Below are positions 27,113 through 35,449 of a DNA stretch of 41,381 nucleotides, piece after piece; the first letter of the stretch is position 1; every line of letters starts with the position of its first letter. The translations under genes and the position numbers were made by a program. The notes below the pieces were generated by a model. That model was not told the origin of the DNA. It saw only the letters and a program-made list of their open reading frames with translations, and did not search any database. Source of the DNA: an uncultured Flavobacteriales bacterium (GTDB taxonomy: Bacteria > Bacteroidota > Bacteroidia > Flavobacteriales_G > Salibacteraceae); NCBI GenBank assembly GCA_937899835.1, contig CALCCE010000073.1, forward strand, positions 1 to 41,381, given 5' to 3'.

Positions 27113-28063
27113 TCAATTTCCAATGGTGGCAGGTCGAAGTTGGCGCAGGTAATTCAACATCAGGTAACACTGCACCCCAAAAAGCACACTCGCCAATATC
27201 AGGTGGGTGGGTTGTAAAAATGCTGGCATCCCCAAATAAGAGAGTGCAATCCCACTGCCTACCTCGATGAGGAGGATGGAAGCCATCCAACGCACTCCTG
27301 AGAGGTGGACCTTATCTCTGAAGTTGAGGTAAATCAGTAATGCGTTAACCCCCAAAACCAAGATGGCAAACGATCGGTGAAACTCGAAAACTCCACTCAA
27401 TTGTTCGATCCAGTTGTCGCGACCAAGGTGTCCGGCCAACCTGGCTACATGGTCAACCTCTTGTCGCACCTGAGTGCCCAAAACCACTTGAGCTACACTC
27501 ATGAGCAAAGCGGTGATGATGAGGAAGAAAAATCCGCGATGATAGGCCAACTGTTGCGTATGCCCGTGTTTTAAGCGAACCAATATCAAAAGGTTAAGCG
27601 CCACAATGATGAGTGCAGTTACCATGTGAATGGTAATTTTTACTGGCGCCAATACTGAGTAGACCACTACTGCACCCAGCCATGCTTGGAAGCCCATCAA
27701 AAGGAACTCCAAAACAATGAGTCCGACTAAAAGTCGATCTCGTTTCCAGTGTTTAAGTCCAAAAACTACTTGTCCAAACACCAGCAAACCAGCTATCGCT
27801 CCAATCAATCGATTGATGTACTCGGTCCAGGTATGAAACGCATTGAAAGTAGTGTCTTCGTAACCCCGGTGGGCATAAACTTCCTGATAGTTGTCGGGCA
27901 ATTGAGCAACATCAGTTGGGGGTATCCACATCCCGAAACATTTGGGCCAGTCGGGACATCCCATTCCAGATCCTGTCATCCTCACCACGCTCCCGGCCAA
28001 TATCACCAGGTATATCACAATCAACGTGAGCCGCGACCAGCGGTACAAATTGCCTTTGCTCAT
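27113..28063 (-). CDS. ctaA: Heme A synthase (COX15/CtaA family)
   Basis: 316 residues from ATG 28063 (MSKGNLYRW; a TTG 9 bp upstream is possible). Eight hydrophobic segments in the two-fold repeat of the family. Signatures: GSGMGCPDWPKCFG after the first membrane helix, with the cysteine pair of extracellular loop 1, HTWTEYINRLIGA, and in the second half EFHRSFA. His residues at these sites ligate heme. Oxidises heme O to heme A for cytochrome oxidase in the inner membrane. No ctaB or cox genes are adjacent. Convergent with the gldE/D frame, 6 bp apart. Confidence 0.93.
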   Translation of the reverse strand: MSKGNLYRWSRLTLIVIYLVILAGSVVRMTGSGMGCPDWPKCFGMWIPPTDVAQLPDNYQEVYAHRGYEDTTFNAFHTWTEYINRLIGAIAGLLVFGQVVFGLKHWKRDRLLVGLIVLEFLLMGFQAWLGAVVVYSVLAPVKITIHMVTALIIVALNLLILVRLKHGHTQQLAYHRGFFFLIITALLMSVAQVVLGTQVRQEVDHVARLAGHLGRDNWIEQLSGVFEFHRSFAILVLGVNALLIYLNFRDKVHLSGVRWMASILLIEVGSGIALSYLGMPAFLQPTHLILASVLFGVQCYLMLNYLRQLRPATIGN

Positions 28064-28072
28064 CCACTGCAA

Positions 28073-28430
28073 ATTTCATGAAAAGATAGGGCACAGCCTT
28101 ACGCACAAACAAAAACTCGCCTGACCAAAGCAACATTTCACTCCCAGGGGATCGAAAACAAAGGATAGTTAAATTGACGGTGTATTTTCTTTTCCTCTTG
28201 GATTCTGTCGATTTTCGGATTAACTTTTGCTGCCCCTAAGGGTCAGAGCAGCTTCATGTTTTGACACTTCCAGTCCCAGTAAATCTCCTTCTCAGCCTAA
28301 GGAAGGAATACTATTAGATTTCAACTTTGCCTCCCACTATCGGGCAAAGTAGATTATAATCTTCTTTTACGCCCACGAGTAGTTGCCAGTTTCTGGCGAT
28401 GGCTCCCTTCTTTCAACCCAAAATTGCATT
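28073..28430. other. Intergenic region with hairpin and perfect palindrome
   Basis: About 360 bp without a gene. It holds the upstream side of ctaA and the leader of the small secreted protein. Visible structures: TCCTTC...GAAGGA near 28287-28308; an 8-bp stem ACTTTGCC (28324-28331) with GGCAAAGT (28343-28350) around 11 bases; and directly after it the perfect 12-bp palindrome AGATTATAATCT (28351-28362). The palindrome lies 68 bp upstream of ATG 28431 and could be a regulator site. No exact TAnnTTTG box; CAACTTTG at 28322-28330 is one mismatch away. Confidence 0.4.
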
Positions 28431-28838
28431 ATGAAAAAATTATTTTCCACCCTATTGATCGCGGCAGCTTTGTTGTTTGTCACCAATGCTACCGCACAAA
28501 CCCTTACCATTCAAAACTCACAATCATGTGCCTACACCGTTTACGTCTTTGAAGGCTTGATCGGTACTTGTAACCTCACCCTGCAATACTTTCCAGTAAC
28601 AGTACCTCCTGGAGCTGTGGTAAACTACACGGCTGCAGCCGGGTCTTGGGTAGTTGGAACCTGTGTGGAGGAGCTATGGCCGGTACCGGGAACACCCCCC
28701 ATCTTTGGTTGTACCGGTGTTTCTAATCCCACTTTAGGCATGTCTTGTGCTGGTTATCCACCAACGGCATTTGCAGGCGGAACATGTGGTCCAAACCCAA
28801 CTTTAGTGCAGGGATTTGCCTCTTTTCTGTTTATCTAA
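28431..28838 (+). CDS. Small secreted Cys-rich protein, unknown function
   Basis: 135 residues from ATG 28431, chosen because it begins a classical signal peptide (MKKLFSTLLIAAALLFVTNATA, cut after AQ). The mature part of about 113 residues has six cysteines, enough for three disulfides, many Pro, Gly and Thr, and no charged clusters: TLTIQNSQSCAYTVYVF, VPPGAVVNYTAAAGSW, NPTLGMSCAGYPP. No type IX sorting domain, no lipobox and no recognised domain; a small beta-sandwich is likely. It stands alone, with its own terminator. No function is proposed. Confidence 0.75.
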   Translation: MKKLFSTLLIAAALLFVTNATAQTLTIQNSQSCAYTVYVFEGLIGTCNLTLQYFPVTVPPGAVVNYTAAAGSWVVGTCVEELWPVPGTPPIFGCTGVSNPTLGMSCAGYPPTAFAGGTCGPNPTLVQGFASFLFI

Positions 28839-28950
28839 CTCTTGCTTAGCTGCAGCGTTTTGTTCTTTGAACAACACGTTCGCTAAGTTGTAAACCACGT
28901 TAAATCTAAATTTTCATCCTTTTAGAAGGGGGCAAATTATAAAAGAAGTA

Positions 28951-28987
28951 ATCGGGCTGCTCTTAATCGAGCAGCCCGATTTTTTTA
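28951..28987 (+). terminator. Strong intrinsic terminator
   Basis: ATCGGGCTGCTC (28951-28962) pairs perfectly with GAGCAGCCCGAT (28969-28980) around TTAATC, followed by T residues from 28981. Ends the transcript of the small secreted protein. Confidence 0.92.
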
Positions 28988-28990
28988 TCC

Positions 28991-29025
28991 AAAAAAAGGG
29001 CTGACACGTGATAGTGTCAACCCTT
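28991..29025 (-). terminator. Intrinsic terminator of HMA lipoprotein gene
   Basis: On the minus strand AAGGG-T-TGACAC (29025-29014) pairs with GTGTCA-G-CCCTT (29007-28996), with one mismatch, around a 6-base loop; a T run follows (28995-28991). It sits 24 bp after the minus-strand stop, back to back with the plus-strand terminator. Confidence 0.85.
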
Positions 29026-29048
29026 ATAATGTATATGCTTAAAATAGC

Positions 29049-29588
29049 TTAGAGCAAGTTTCGGAAGGCATCGAAAATATTGGGAAATTCGATGTTCACA
29101 GGAGCTTCTACACTTTCGTGCGAATTTTCAGAGGCCCCGCGGCTATCTTCTTTCTTGCCGTTGTTGGCCTTTTCTGAGTTAGTAGCTTTCTTAGCCGGAG
29201 CGTCTTTTACAAACGCTTCTACCGCAACACTGTTGACCTTGTAAATACCGTCAGCCAGTCCGGAGATAGCAGCAACCATGTCTTTCTCATTGGTTTTTGC
29301 AGGATCAAATTCAACGGAGGCTTTTTGCTCTTCAAAATTTACGGTAGCGGTGAGTACTCCGTCCATGTTGCTCAGCTTACCTTCAATGAATTTAGCGCAT
29401 CCAATTTCACAGGTCATGCCTTCAATTCCGATGGTAGCAACGGTTTTTTCTTCTCCGTTAACTGCCTCACTCGTAGTTTTAGAAACTTCGAGATCACTGG
29501 TGGTGGATTCGTTGGCAGATTCAGAGCAACCGATCACAATAAGCAAACTGGCTAATGCAATTGTGAGCAGATTTATATGGCGTTTCAT
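29049..29588 (-). CDS. Heavy-metal-associated (HMA) domain lipoprotein
   Basis: 179 residues from ATG 29588, which starts the lipoprotein signal MKRHINLLTIALASLLIVIGC (lipobox cysteine at residue 21). A Ser/Thr/Glu linker leads to an HMA-like ferredoxin fold at about 50-125: ATIGIEGMTCEIGCAKFIEGKLSNMDGV, NFEEQKASVEFDP. The metal loop reads GMTCEIGC, with three residues between the cysteines, rather than the usual GMTCxxC, so metal binding is uncertain. The C-terminal 50 residues are low-complexity (KK, NN, SE). It is likely anchored to the outer or inner membrane facing the periplasm; possible metal binding or transfer. No copper ATPase nearby. Confidence 0.82.
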   Translation of the reverse strand: MKRHINLLTIALASLLIVIGCSESANESTTSDLEVSKTTSEAVNGEEKTVATIGIEGMTCEIGCAKFIEGKLSNMDGVLTATVNFEEQKASVEFDPAKTNEKDMVAAISGLADGIYKVNSVAVEAFVKDAPAKKATNSEKANNGKKEDSRGASENSHESVEAPVNIEFPNIFDAFRNLL

Positions 29589-29646
29589 TCGGTTTAAGGT
29601 TTGTGTTGTATAAGTCGTTCGTCCAGTAGGACGCATTGACTATCCT

Positions 29647-29654
29647 CAAAGTTA
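29647..29654 (-). promoter_or_regulatory. Putative -7 box of HMA lipoprotein gene
   Basis: TAACTTTG on the minus strand, 58 bp before the ATG. The leader contains a small hairpin CGTCC-AGTA-GGACG (29620-29633). Confidence 0.4.
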
Positions 29655-29742
29655 CAACAATCTCAAGATTAAGGGAATTAACCCTGCCAATTAATGTTAA
29701 TCCCAATGCCATGCTCTTTCTATCCAAACTTGAGATTTGACG

Positions 29743-29750
29743 TATCTTTG
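29743..29750 (+). promoter_or_regulatory. Putative -7 box of tatC
   Basis: TATCTTTG fits TAnnTTTG and lies 17 bp before GTG 29768. Confidence 0.45.
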
Positions 29751-29767
29751 GGCAATTTTTTGGCTAA

Positions 29768-30613
29768 GTGAGTTCGGGAAATCCGTATCAGCAAGAAGCA
29801 GAAATGTCTTTTTTGCAGCACCTGGAAGTGTTGCGTTGGCATTTGATCCGCAGTGCTATTGCCATTGCAATAGGCTTTATTGGTGCATTTATTTTTGGCA
29901 ACTGGATTGCCGAAAACATAGTTCTTGCTCACAAGAACCCAGACTTTATTACCTACCGCTTCATTTGCAAGCTCTCTGCCCAAATGGCTGCATGGTTTCC
30001 GGGCATCCTGTCGGCAGACACGGTTTGCATCGGGCAAAACCTTCCCGACCGTTTGCAAAACTTCAGCATGGCGGGACAATTTATGTCGCACATCCTCATG
30101 GCGCTGGTGGTGGGCATCGTGGTGGCGTTTCCTTACATCGTTTATGAAATTTGGCGTTTCGTAAAACCAGCTTTGCAGAACACAGAACGCCGAATGGCCC
30201 GTGGCTTCGTGTTCTACACCACCGTGTTGTTTCTCTCTGGAATATCGTTTGCGTATTTTCTGATTGCTCCCCTTTCGGTAAATTTCTTTCTCACCTATCA
30301 GCTCACGGATGAGATTGAGAACATTCCTACCTTTTCGTCTTACGTTTCGCTGGTGACGACCTTGGTCATCAGTTGTGGTTTGGTTTTTCAGTTGCCCATC
30401 CTCATCTACTTTCTTTCCAAAATGGGCATTGTTACGCCTCGATTGCTGAAAAGCTACCGTAGGCATGCGCTGGTAGGCACCCTCGTTTTATCCTCCGTAA
30501 TTACCCCACCCGACGTTCTGAGCCAACTTCTGGTTTCTGTACCTTTGTGGATATTGTATGAGATCAGCATCGTTATCTCAGGGGCGGTAGCCCGCAAACG
30601 AGAAATGAACTAA
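29768..30613 (+). CDS. tatC: Sec-independent protein translocase TatC
   Basis: 281 residues from GTG 29768; an internal ATG at 29804 (MSFLQHLEVLRWHLIRS) is an equally sound start. Family motifs: MSFLQHLEVLRWHLIRS, then the cytoplasmic-loop region IVYEIWRFVKPALQNTERR (normally F-YQxWxFxxPGLxxxEr), FxAYFLIAPLSVNF and QLPILIYFLSKMGIVTP, RRHALVGTLVLSSVITPPDVLSQ. Six membrane helices. Binds twin-arginine signal peptides and forms the export channel with TatA. No tatA is adjacent. It carries a longer first periplasmic loop (about 55-95) than E. coli TatC, usual in Bacteroidota. Confidence 0.95.
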   Translation: MSSGNPYQQEAEMSFLQHLEVLRWHLIRSAIAIAIGFIGAFIFGNWIAENIVLAHKNPDFITYRFICKLSAQMAAWFPGILSADTVCIGQNLPDRLQNFSMAGQFMSHILMALVVGIVVAFPYIVYEIWRFVKPALQNTERRMARGFVFYTTVLFLSGISFAYFLIAPLSVNFFLTYQLTDEIENIPTFSSYVSLVTTLVISCGLVFQLPILIYFLSKMGIVTPRLLKSYRRHALVGTLVLSSVITPPDVLSQLLVSVPLWILYEISIVISGAVARKREMN

Positions 30614-30759
30614 GGCACCTATTTTGTGCACAGTTTTTGTAGAATGGCTGTATCTTGAAGGTTCAAAAAAGTTTTTTGATGCTGATCTCACCATCCATGC
30701 AACTAATGGAAGCAAAGTATTGTCACTTTAGCATTCTCACCGTTGTTCGATGAATTGAT

Positions 30760-33255
30760 ATGAACGACTCGACCCCAACAGTACTATCGGCTGCCTTTAA
30801 GGGCGGCATTTTTGCTTTCTTACTCCTATTGGTCCTGCTACCAGGGTTTAGCTCTGCGCAAACTACTAAGATCACCGGTAAAGTTTTCGATGCTGAAACC
30901 AATGAGCCGCTGCCGTTTGTCAACTTGCTGTTTAAAGGAAGCAAAGTGGGCACCACCACCGACTTCGATGGGAATTTCACCATTGAAACCTACTATGCTA
31001 CCGATTCTTTGATTGCCTCTTCGGTTGGTTACCTGCCACTCACTATGGGCGTAGTATTGGACCAGGAGCAGGTGATCAACTTTGCCATGGCATCCGGTAG
31101 CGTGCAGCTGGAAGAGGTGGTGATTAAGTTCGATAAGAAGGCAGAAAACCCGGCACATCCTATCATTCGAGGAGTCATTCGCAACAAGAAGATTAACGAC
31201 CGGGAAAAATTAGGGGCCTACGATTACGAGGCCTACAACAAAATTGAATTCGATGTCAACAACATCGACGAGGAGTTTAAAAACCGGCGGGTGATGAAGC
31301 CCTTCCAATTTGTTTTTGACAACATTGACTCCTCAGAGGCCAAGCCCTTCCTCCCCTTGTTTATGACCGAATCGCTTTCCGAATTTTATTTCAGAAAGAG
31401 CCCTAAAGCGCAAAAGGAATTCATTAAAGCCACCAAGGTTTCGGGAGTAGAGAATGAAAGTGTGACGCAGTTAATGGGCGACATCTACCTAAAAGTCAAC
31501 GTTTACGACAACTAAATACACGCAATTGGCAAAAGCTTCATCAGTCCGGTTTCGGATTATGGGATGCTTTCCTACAAGTATTTTCTCACCGACAGTTCTT
31601 TGATCGACGACCGTTACTGGTGTTATAAAATTCACTTTAAGCCCCGTCGGGAAAGTGAATTGACTTTTATTGGCGACATGTGGATCCACGACACGACTTA
31701 CGCAGTAAAGCAAATAGAAGCTACGATATCGGGAGATGCCAACATCAACTGGATCAATGAGTTTTCGGTGTATCAGGAATACAACCAGGTGTCGAAAGAA
31801 GTGTGGATGCTCACCACCGACAAATTGGTGATCGATTTTACGGCGAGTAACCGCACCATGGGTTTCTATGGCCGGAAGACCGCGAGCTACCGCAATTTTC
31901 ACATCAACCAACCCAAGGTAGATGCATTTTATAATGGGGTAGATAACATTATTGTAGACGACAGCGCCAACTTGCATTCGGAAGAATTCTGGGAGGAGTC
32001 CCGGCACATGGACCTTTCTGAAAACGAAAAGAACATTTATGCCATGGTGGACACCATCAGGCAAATTCCGGCTTTCCGAACTTACGTAGACATTATTCAA
32101 CTGGTGGTTACGGGATACAAAGTGTGGGGCAATGTGGAGATTGGGCCCTACTTCAACCTTTACAGTTGGAACCAGATTGAGGGCCACCGTTTTCGTTTCG
32201 GCGGCCGCACCAGCAACGACTTTAGCAAACGCCTGATGATTGAAGGCTACACGGCCTACGGTACTCGGGACGAAAAATTTAAGTACGGAGCCGGATTCCA
32301 ATATTTTCTCAGCAAGAAGCCCCGCCAACTTGTAGGGGCGCGTTACCGATGGGATGTGGAACAACTCGGGCAAGGCGACAATGCCTGGCGCAACGATAAT
32401 ATTTTAGCCTCATTCCTACGCAGAAACCCTGCCAACCAGCTCAACGGCTATCAGGAATTTAAGGTGTTTTATGAGCGGGAATGGTTCAACGGGTTTTCCA
32501 ACCGCCTGGAGTTGAACCGGCGAGAGATTTGGGGCTTGGGCGACCTGAGTTTCCGTCCTCCGGAAATTAATGGACCAAGGGATGGCCGCATCACCACCTC
32601 TGAAATCACCTTGCATTCGCGGTTTGCCTACAAAGAAAAATTTGTTTCGGGAGAATTCAATCGGGTAAGCCTGGGAGCTGAACTCCCGATTCTGCAAGCG
32701 CGCTACAGCCTGGGGTTGAAGGATGTGTTCAACAGCGAATACAATTATCACATTCTTCGGATCAACCTGCGCGATAAAACCGTAATCAACCCGATTGGCT
32801 ACTCTGAGTGGATAGTAGAAGGTGGTAAGATATGGGGACAACTCCCCTACCCGCTGTTGGAGTTGCACAACGGTAATGAAACTTATGCCTACGATCTTTC
32901 AGCCTTCAACCTGATGAATTTCTACGAATTTGTGAGCGATGAATACGTGAGCTTTTCGCTCACCCATCACTTCAATGGTTTGTTCCTGAATAAGATTCCG
33001 TTGATGAAAAAGCTCAAATGGCGGGAGGTGGCCAGCATTCGCGGAGTGGCCGGAAACCTCGACGATAAAAACCGTGCGGAACTTCCTTTTCCCAACGACC
33101 TTTTCTCCCTGAGCCAACCCTACTATGAAGCGGGTGTTGGCATTGAAAACATTTTGAAAATTCTCCGTGTGGATGGCCTTTGGCGTTTGTCTTACCTCGA
33201 CAACCCCGATGTGACCCAATTCGGCGTTCGTGGAACTTTACAATTCACTTTCTAA
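30760..33255 (+). pseudogene. DUF5686 / carboxypeptidase-like regulatory domain protein, interrupted by an in-frame stop
   Basis: One continuous frame of 831 codons broken by a TAA at 31513-31515. The 5' part (30760-31515, 251 residues) has a signal segment, then a carboxypeptidase-regulatory-like beta sandwich (ITGKVFDAETNEPLPFVNLLFKG at 40-62, TTTDFDGNFTI) and the start of DUF5686. After the stop, the same frame continues IHAIGKSFISPVSDYGMLSYKYFL and goes on to a beta-barrel-like C terminus with alternating strands ending LRGTLQFTF-like (VRGTLQFTF) at 33255. In family members the residues VYDNY-I are continuous, so the stop most likely replaces a tyrosine codon (TAC/TAT to TAA). An ATG at 31564 could start the second half. 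Outer-membrane protein of unknown role. lptB follows after 9 bp. Confidence 0.8.
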
Positions 33256-33264
33256 GTTGGCCCT

Positions 33265-34014
33265 ATGAAATTGCGTGCTGAAAACATGATCAAGAAGTAC
33301 CGGAAGCGCACGGTAGTAAAAGGCGTTTCGGTAGAAGTGAGCCAAGGAGAAATTGTAGGCCTGCTTGGGCCAAACGGTGCGGGCAAAACCACTTCTTTCT
33401 ACATGATCGTTGGCCTGATCAAGCCCAACGCGGGAGAAATTTACCTCGACGAGCGTAAAATCACTACCGAACCCATGTACCGCCGGGCCAAATTGGGCAT
33501 TGGATACCTGCCTCAAGAAGCCTCAGTATTTCGCAAACTATCGGTGGAAGACAACATCATGGCGGTATTGGAAATGACCCGACTCAAGCGAGAGCAGCGG
33601 GAAGAAAAGTTGGAGACCTTACTGAACGAGTTTGGCCTGCAACACGTGCGCACCAACCGGGGCGATTTGCTGTCGGGTGGAGAACGCCGAAGAACAGAAA
33701 TTGCACGCGCCCTGGCGGTAGATCCCAGTTTTATTTTGTTGGATGAACCCTTTGCCGGTGTAGACCCCATTGCGGTAGAAGACATTCAGGGCATCGTATC
33801 GAAGCTCAAAGAAAAAAACATCGGCATCCTTATTACCGACCACAACGTGCAGGAAACGCTTTCCATCACCGATCGTGCCTACCTCTTGTTTGAGGGAAAC
33901 ATTCTAAAATCGGGAACAGCGGAAGAACTCGCAGAAGACGAACAGGTCCGCAGGGTGTATCTGGGTAAGAACTTTCAGCTACGCAGGGCCAACCAAGCCG
34001 TGGAAGAAAGCTAA
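33265..34014 (+). CDS. lptB: Lipopolysaccharide export ATPase LptB
   Basis: 249 residues. ABC ATPase with Walker [10 protein letters not shown] (35-43), LSGGERRR (136-143), Walker [14 protein letters not shown] (156-168) and [14 protein letters not shown] after the switch histidine (ITDHNV). The [13 protein letters not shown] and DHNVRETL-like segments identify LptB among ABC proteins. It powers extraction of LPS from the inner membrane with LptFG. It lies 9 bp after the DUF5686 frame, so both are probably on one transcript; lptF/G are not in the window. Confidence 0.95.
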   Translation: MKLRAENMIKKYRKRTVVKGVSVEVSQGEIVGLLGPNGAGKTTSFYMIVGLIKPNAGEIYLDERKITTEPMYRRAKLGIGYLPQEASVFRKLSVEDNIMAVLEMTRLKREQREEKLETLLNEFGLQHVRTNRGDLLSGGERRRTEIARALAVDPSFILLDEPFAGVDPIAVEDIQGIVSKLKEKNIGILITDHNVQETLSITDRAYLLFEGNILKSGTAEELAEDEQVRRVYLGKNFQLRRANQAVEES

Positions 34015-34019
34015 ACCAC

Positions 34020-34045
34020 ACGCTGGGAGACATGCAACCCAGCGT
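34020..34045. terminator. Hairpin between convergent lptB and purS
   Basis: ACGCTGGG (34020-34027) pairs perfectly with CCCAGCGT (34038-34045) around ten bases. No T run follows on either strand, so termination activity is uncertain. Confidence 0.45.
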
Positions 34046-34071
34046 ATTCTACTAAAATTTATTGGAAAGAA

Positions 34072-34323
34072 TCAAGCTTCAGTTAGTGTAAACTGAAAGC
34101 TTTCCATGATTTCGTTGGCCAGCAATTTCTTGCAGGCTTCCTCTACTTTTCCTTCTGCTTCTGGTTGATCAGCAGCTTCTACGGTGAGGGTAATGTGCTT
34201 GCCGATGCGCACATTTTCAATTTCCGGCAACCCGAGGTTAGACATGCTGGAGGTCACAGCCTTTCCCTGAGGATCGAGCAAGGCTTCGAGCGGCATTACG
34301 TCAATTTCTGCTTTGAATTTCAT
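34072..34323 (-). CDS. purS: Phosphoribosylformylglycinamidine synthase subunit PurS
   Basis: 83 residues matching PurS: MKFKAEIDVMPLEALLDPQGKAVTSSMSNLG, VRIGKHITLTVEA, CKKLLANEIMESFQF. PurS joins PurL and PurQ in the ammonia-channelling complex that makes formylglycinamidine ribotide in purine synthesis. purQ and purL are not adjacent. It starts 2 bp after the pssA stop and so is read from the pssA transcript. Confidence 0.93.
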   Translation of the reverse strand: MKFKAEIDVMPLEALLDPQGKAVTSSMSNLGLPEIENVRIGKHITLTVEAADQPEAEGKVEEACKKLLANEIMESFQFTLTEA

Positions 34324-34325
34324 AA

Positions 34326-35228
34326 TCAGAGGTTTCCGGTAGCATTAGAATCTTTTGTCCAGCCCAGCAAGAAGCCAAGGATGGACAATATGGGATACAA
34401 AAGTAGCAATATAGGCACGATGACGAAATCGATATCCGGGTAATTCCGCACCCGCCAATCCAAACCAATGGCCCTAAAATCCCAATAAGGGAAAAAGACT
34501 GCAATCAAGCCCAGGCCAATTACAATAAGGTAGAGGTAGCGAATACGGTTGGGACGCCAACGCAAGCTTTTGATCTTGAAAGAAAACATCGGCAATTTAC
34601 TCACCAGCAAAAACGAACTGATCATTGCAGCACCAATGTGAAACCAAGGACTCCACAAGGTATTGATCACGAAGGCATCAAAAGTATCCCAACGGGCATT
34701 GAGGGCCAGGTTCAGGTAATCATTGCCTTGGGGTGAAAAATAGAAGTTGAGGTCGTGCTGAAAGTCGAGGATCAAGGCAAAAGAAGCAAAAAAGAGCGCA
34801 TTGGCCGGTGTGGGTACTCCTTGAAAATTCTCGGTTTCGTTGTCGGCTACGTTGAACCGGGCAAGGCGCAGCGCTGAAAATACCGGGATGAGAAAGCCAC
34901 AACAAGCCAACAGTATGTGCCCCAGAGAACGTTCGTCTATCGGAATGAAGTACTCGTGAAAACCGATGGTGATGTATTGATAAGAAAGCACACCGGGCAA
35001 CACGCCGAAGGTGACCACATCGGCCAGAGAATCGAGCTGTTTGCCAATCTCCGACTGCCCTTTCAAAAGGCGGGCGGCAAAACCATCGAAGAAATCCAAC
35101 ACCGCAGCAATACCAATCATCCAGGTAGACCAGAGCATGTTTTCGGTTAGAGCAAACACGATACCCATGCAGCCACACATGAGGTTGAGGCTGGTAATGG
35201 CATTGGGTACTAATTGTCTGAAAAACAT
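34326..35228 (-). CDS. pssA: CDP-diacylglycerol-serine O-phosphatidyltransferase
   Basis: 300 residues, multi-pass membrane enzyme. The CDP-alcohol phosphatidyltransferase motif D-G-x2-A-R-x8-G-x3-D-x3-D is present in FFDGFAARLLKGQSEIGKQLDSLADVV (about 49-75). N-terminal VPNAITSLNLMCGCMGI is typical of PssA. It makes phosphatidylserine, the precursor of phosphatidylethanolamine. The C-terminal half has further hydrophobic segments (to 300), longer than the shortest PssA forms (about 240). A decarboxylase gene is not in the window. Confidence 0.92.
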   Translation of the reverse strand: MFFRQLVPNAITSLNLMCGCMGIVFALTENMLWSTWMIGIAAVLDFFDGFAARLLKGQSEIGKQLDSLADVVTFGVLPGVLSYQYITIGFHEYFIPIDERSLGHILLACCGFLIPVFSALRLARFNVADNETENFQGVPTPANALFFASFALILDFQHDLNFYFSPQGNDYLNLALNARWDTFDAFVINTLWSPWFHIGAAMISSFLLVSKLPMFSFKIKSLRWRPNRIRYLYLIVIGLGLIAVFFPYWDFRAIGLDWRVRNYPDIDFVIVPILLLLYPILSILGFLLGWTKDSNATGNL

Positions 35229-35264
35229 CTGATCAAAGGCTTAAGGCCAGATTTTGGTTGGCGC

Positions 35265-35272
35265 CAAAGATA
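35265..35272 (-). promoter_or_regulatory. Putative -7 box of pssA-purS
   Basis: TATCTTTG on the minus strand, 36 bp before the pssA ATG. A TTTG at 35289-35286 is only 13 bp further upstream, closer than normal for a -33 element. Confidence 0.42.
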
Positions 35273-35316
35273 TAGGAAAAGCCCACAAACCCATTGTTTT
35301 TTCAACCCCCAACTTT

Positions 35317-35366
35317 CCCGGTGCTCAACCCAAACCGCCCGGTGGTTTTCCCTGTCGCCCGGTGGT
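35317..35366 (+). repeat. Phased CCCGGTG repeats upstream of toxin gene
   Basis: CCCGGTG occurs three times at 35317, 35338 and 35358, spaced 21 and 20 bp. The last two extend to an exact CGCCCGGTGGT (35336-35346 and 35356-35366). Two helical turns between copies place them on one face of the DNA, as in an activator or repressor array. They lie 84-133 bp before ATG 35450. Confidence 0.5.
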
Positions 35367-35449
35367 AAAAACTCAATTGCTTTGGGGGACTCTTTCCACT
35401 AAGTTGCAGGTTGGAGGAATAGTTTCCTGCTTGTTAAAACCCAAAAAAC

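Noticed and set aside
29720-30466. 248-residue minus-strand open frame
   Set aside because: It is antisense to tatC, with low-complexity basic composition and no family resemblance; tatC is unmistakable.
30663-30679. TCAAAAAA-G-TTTTTTGA palindrome as terminator after tatC
   Set aside because: All A/T stem with a one-base loop cannot form a stable hairpin; more likely a chance tract or promoter-upstream element.
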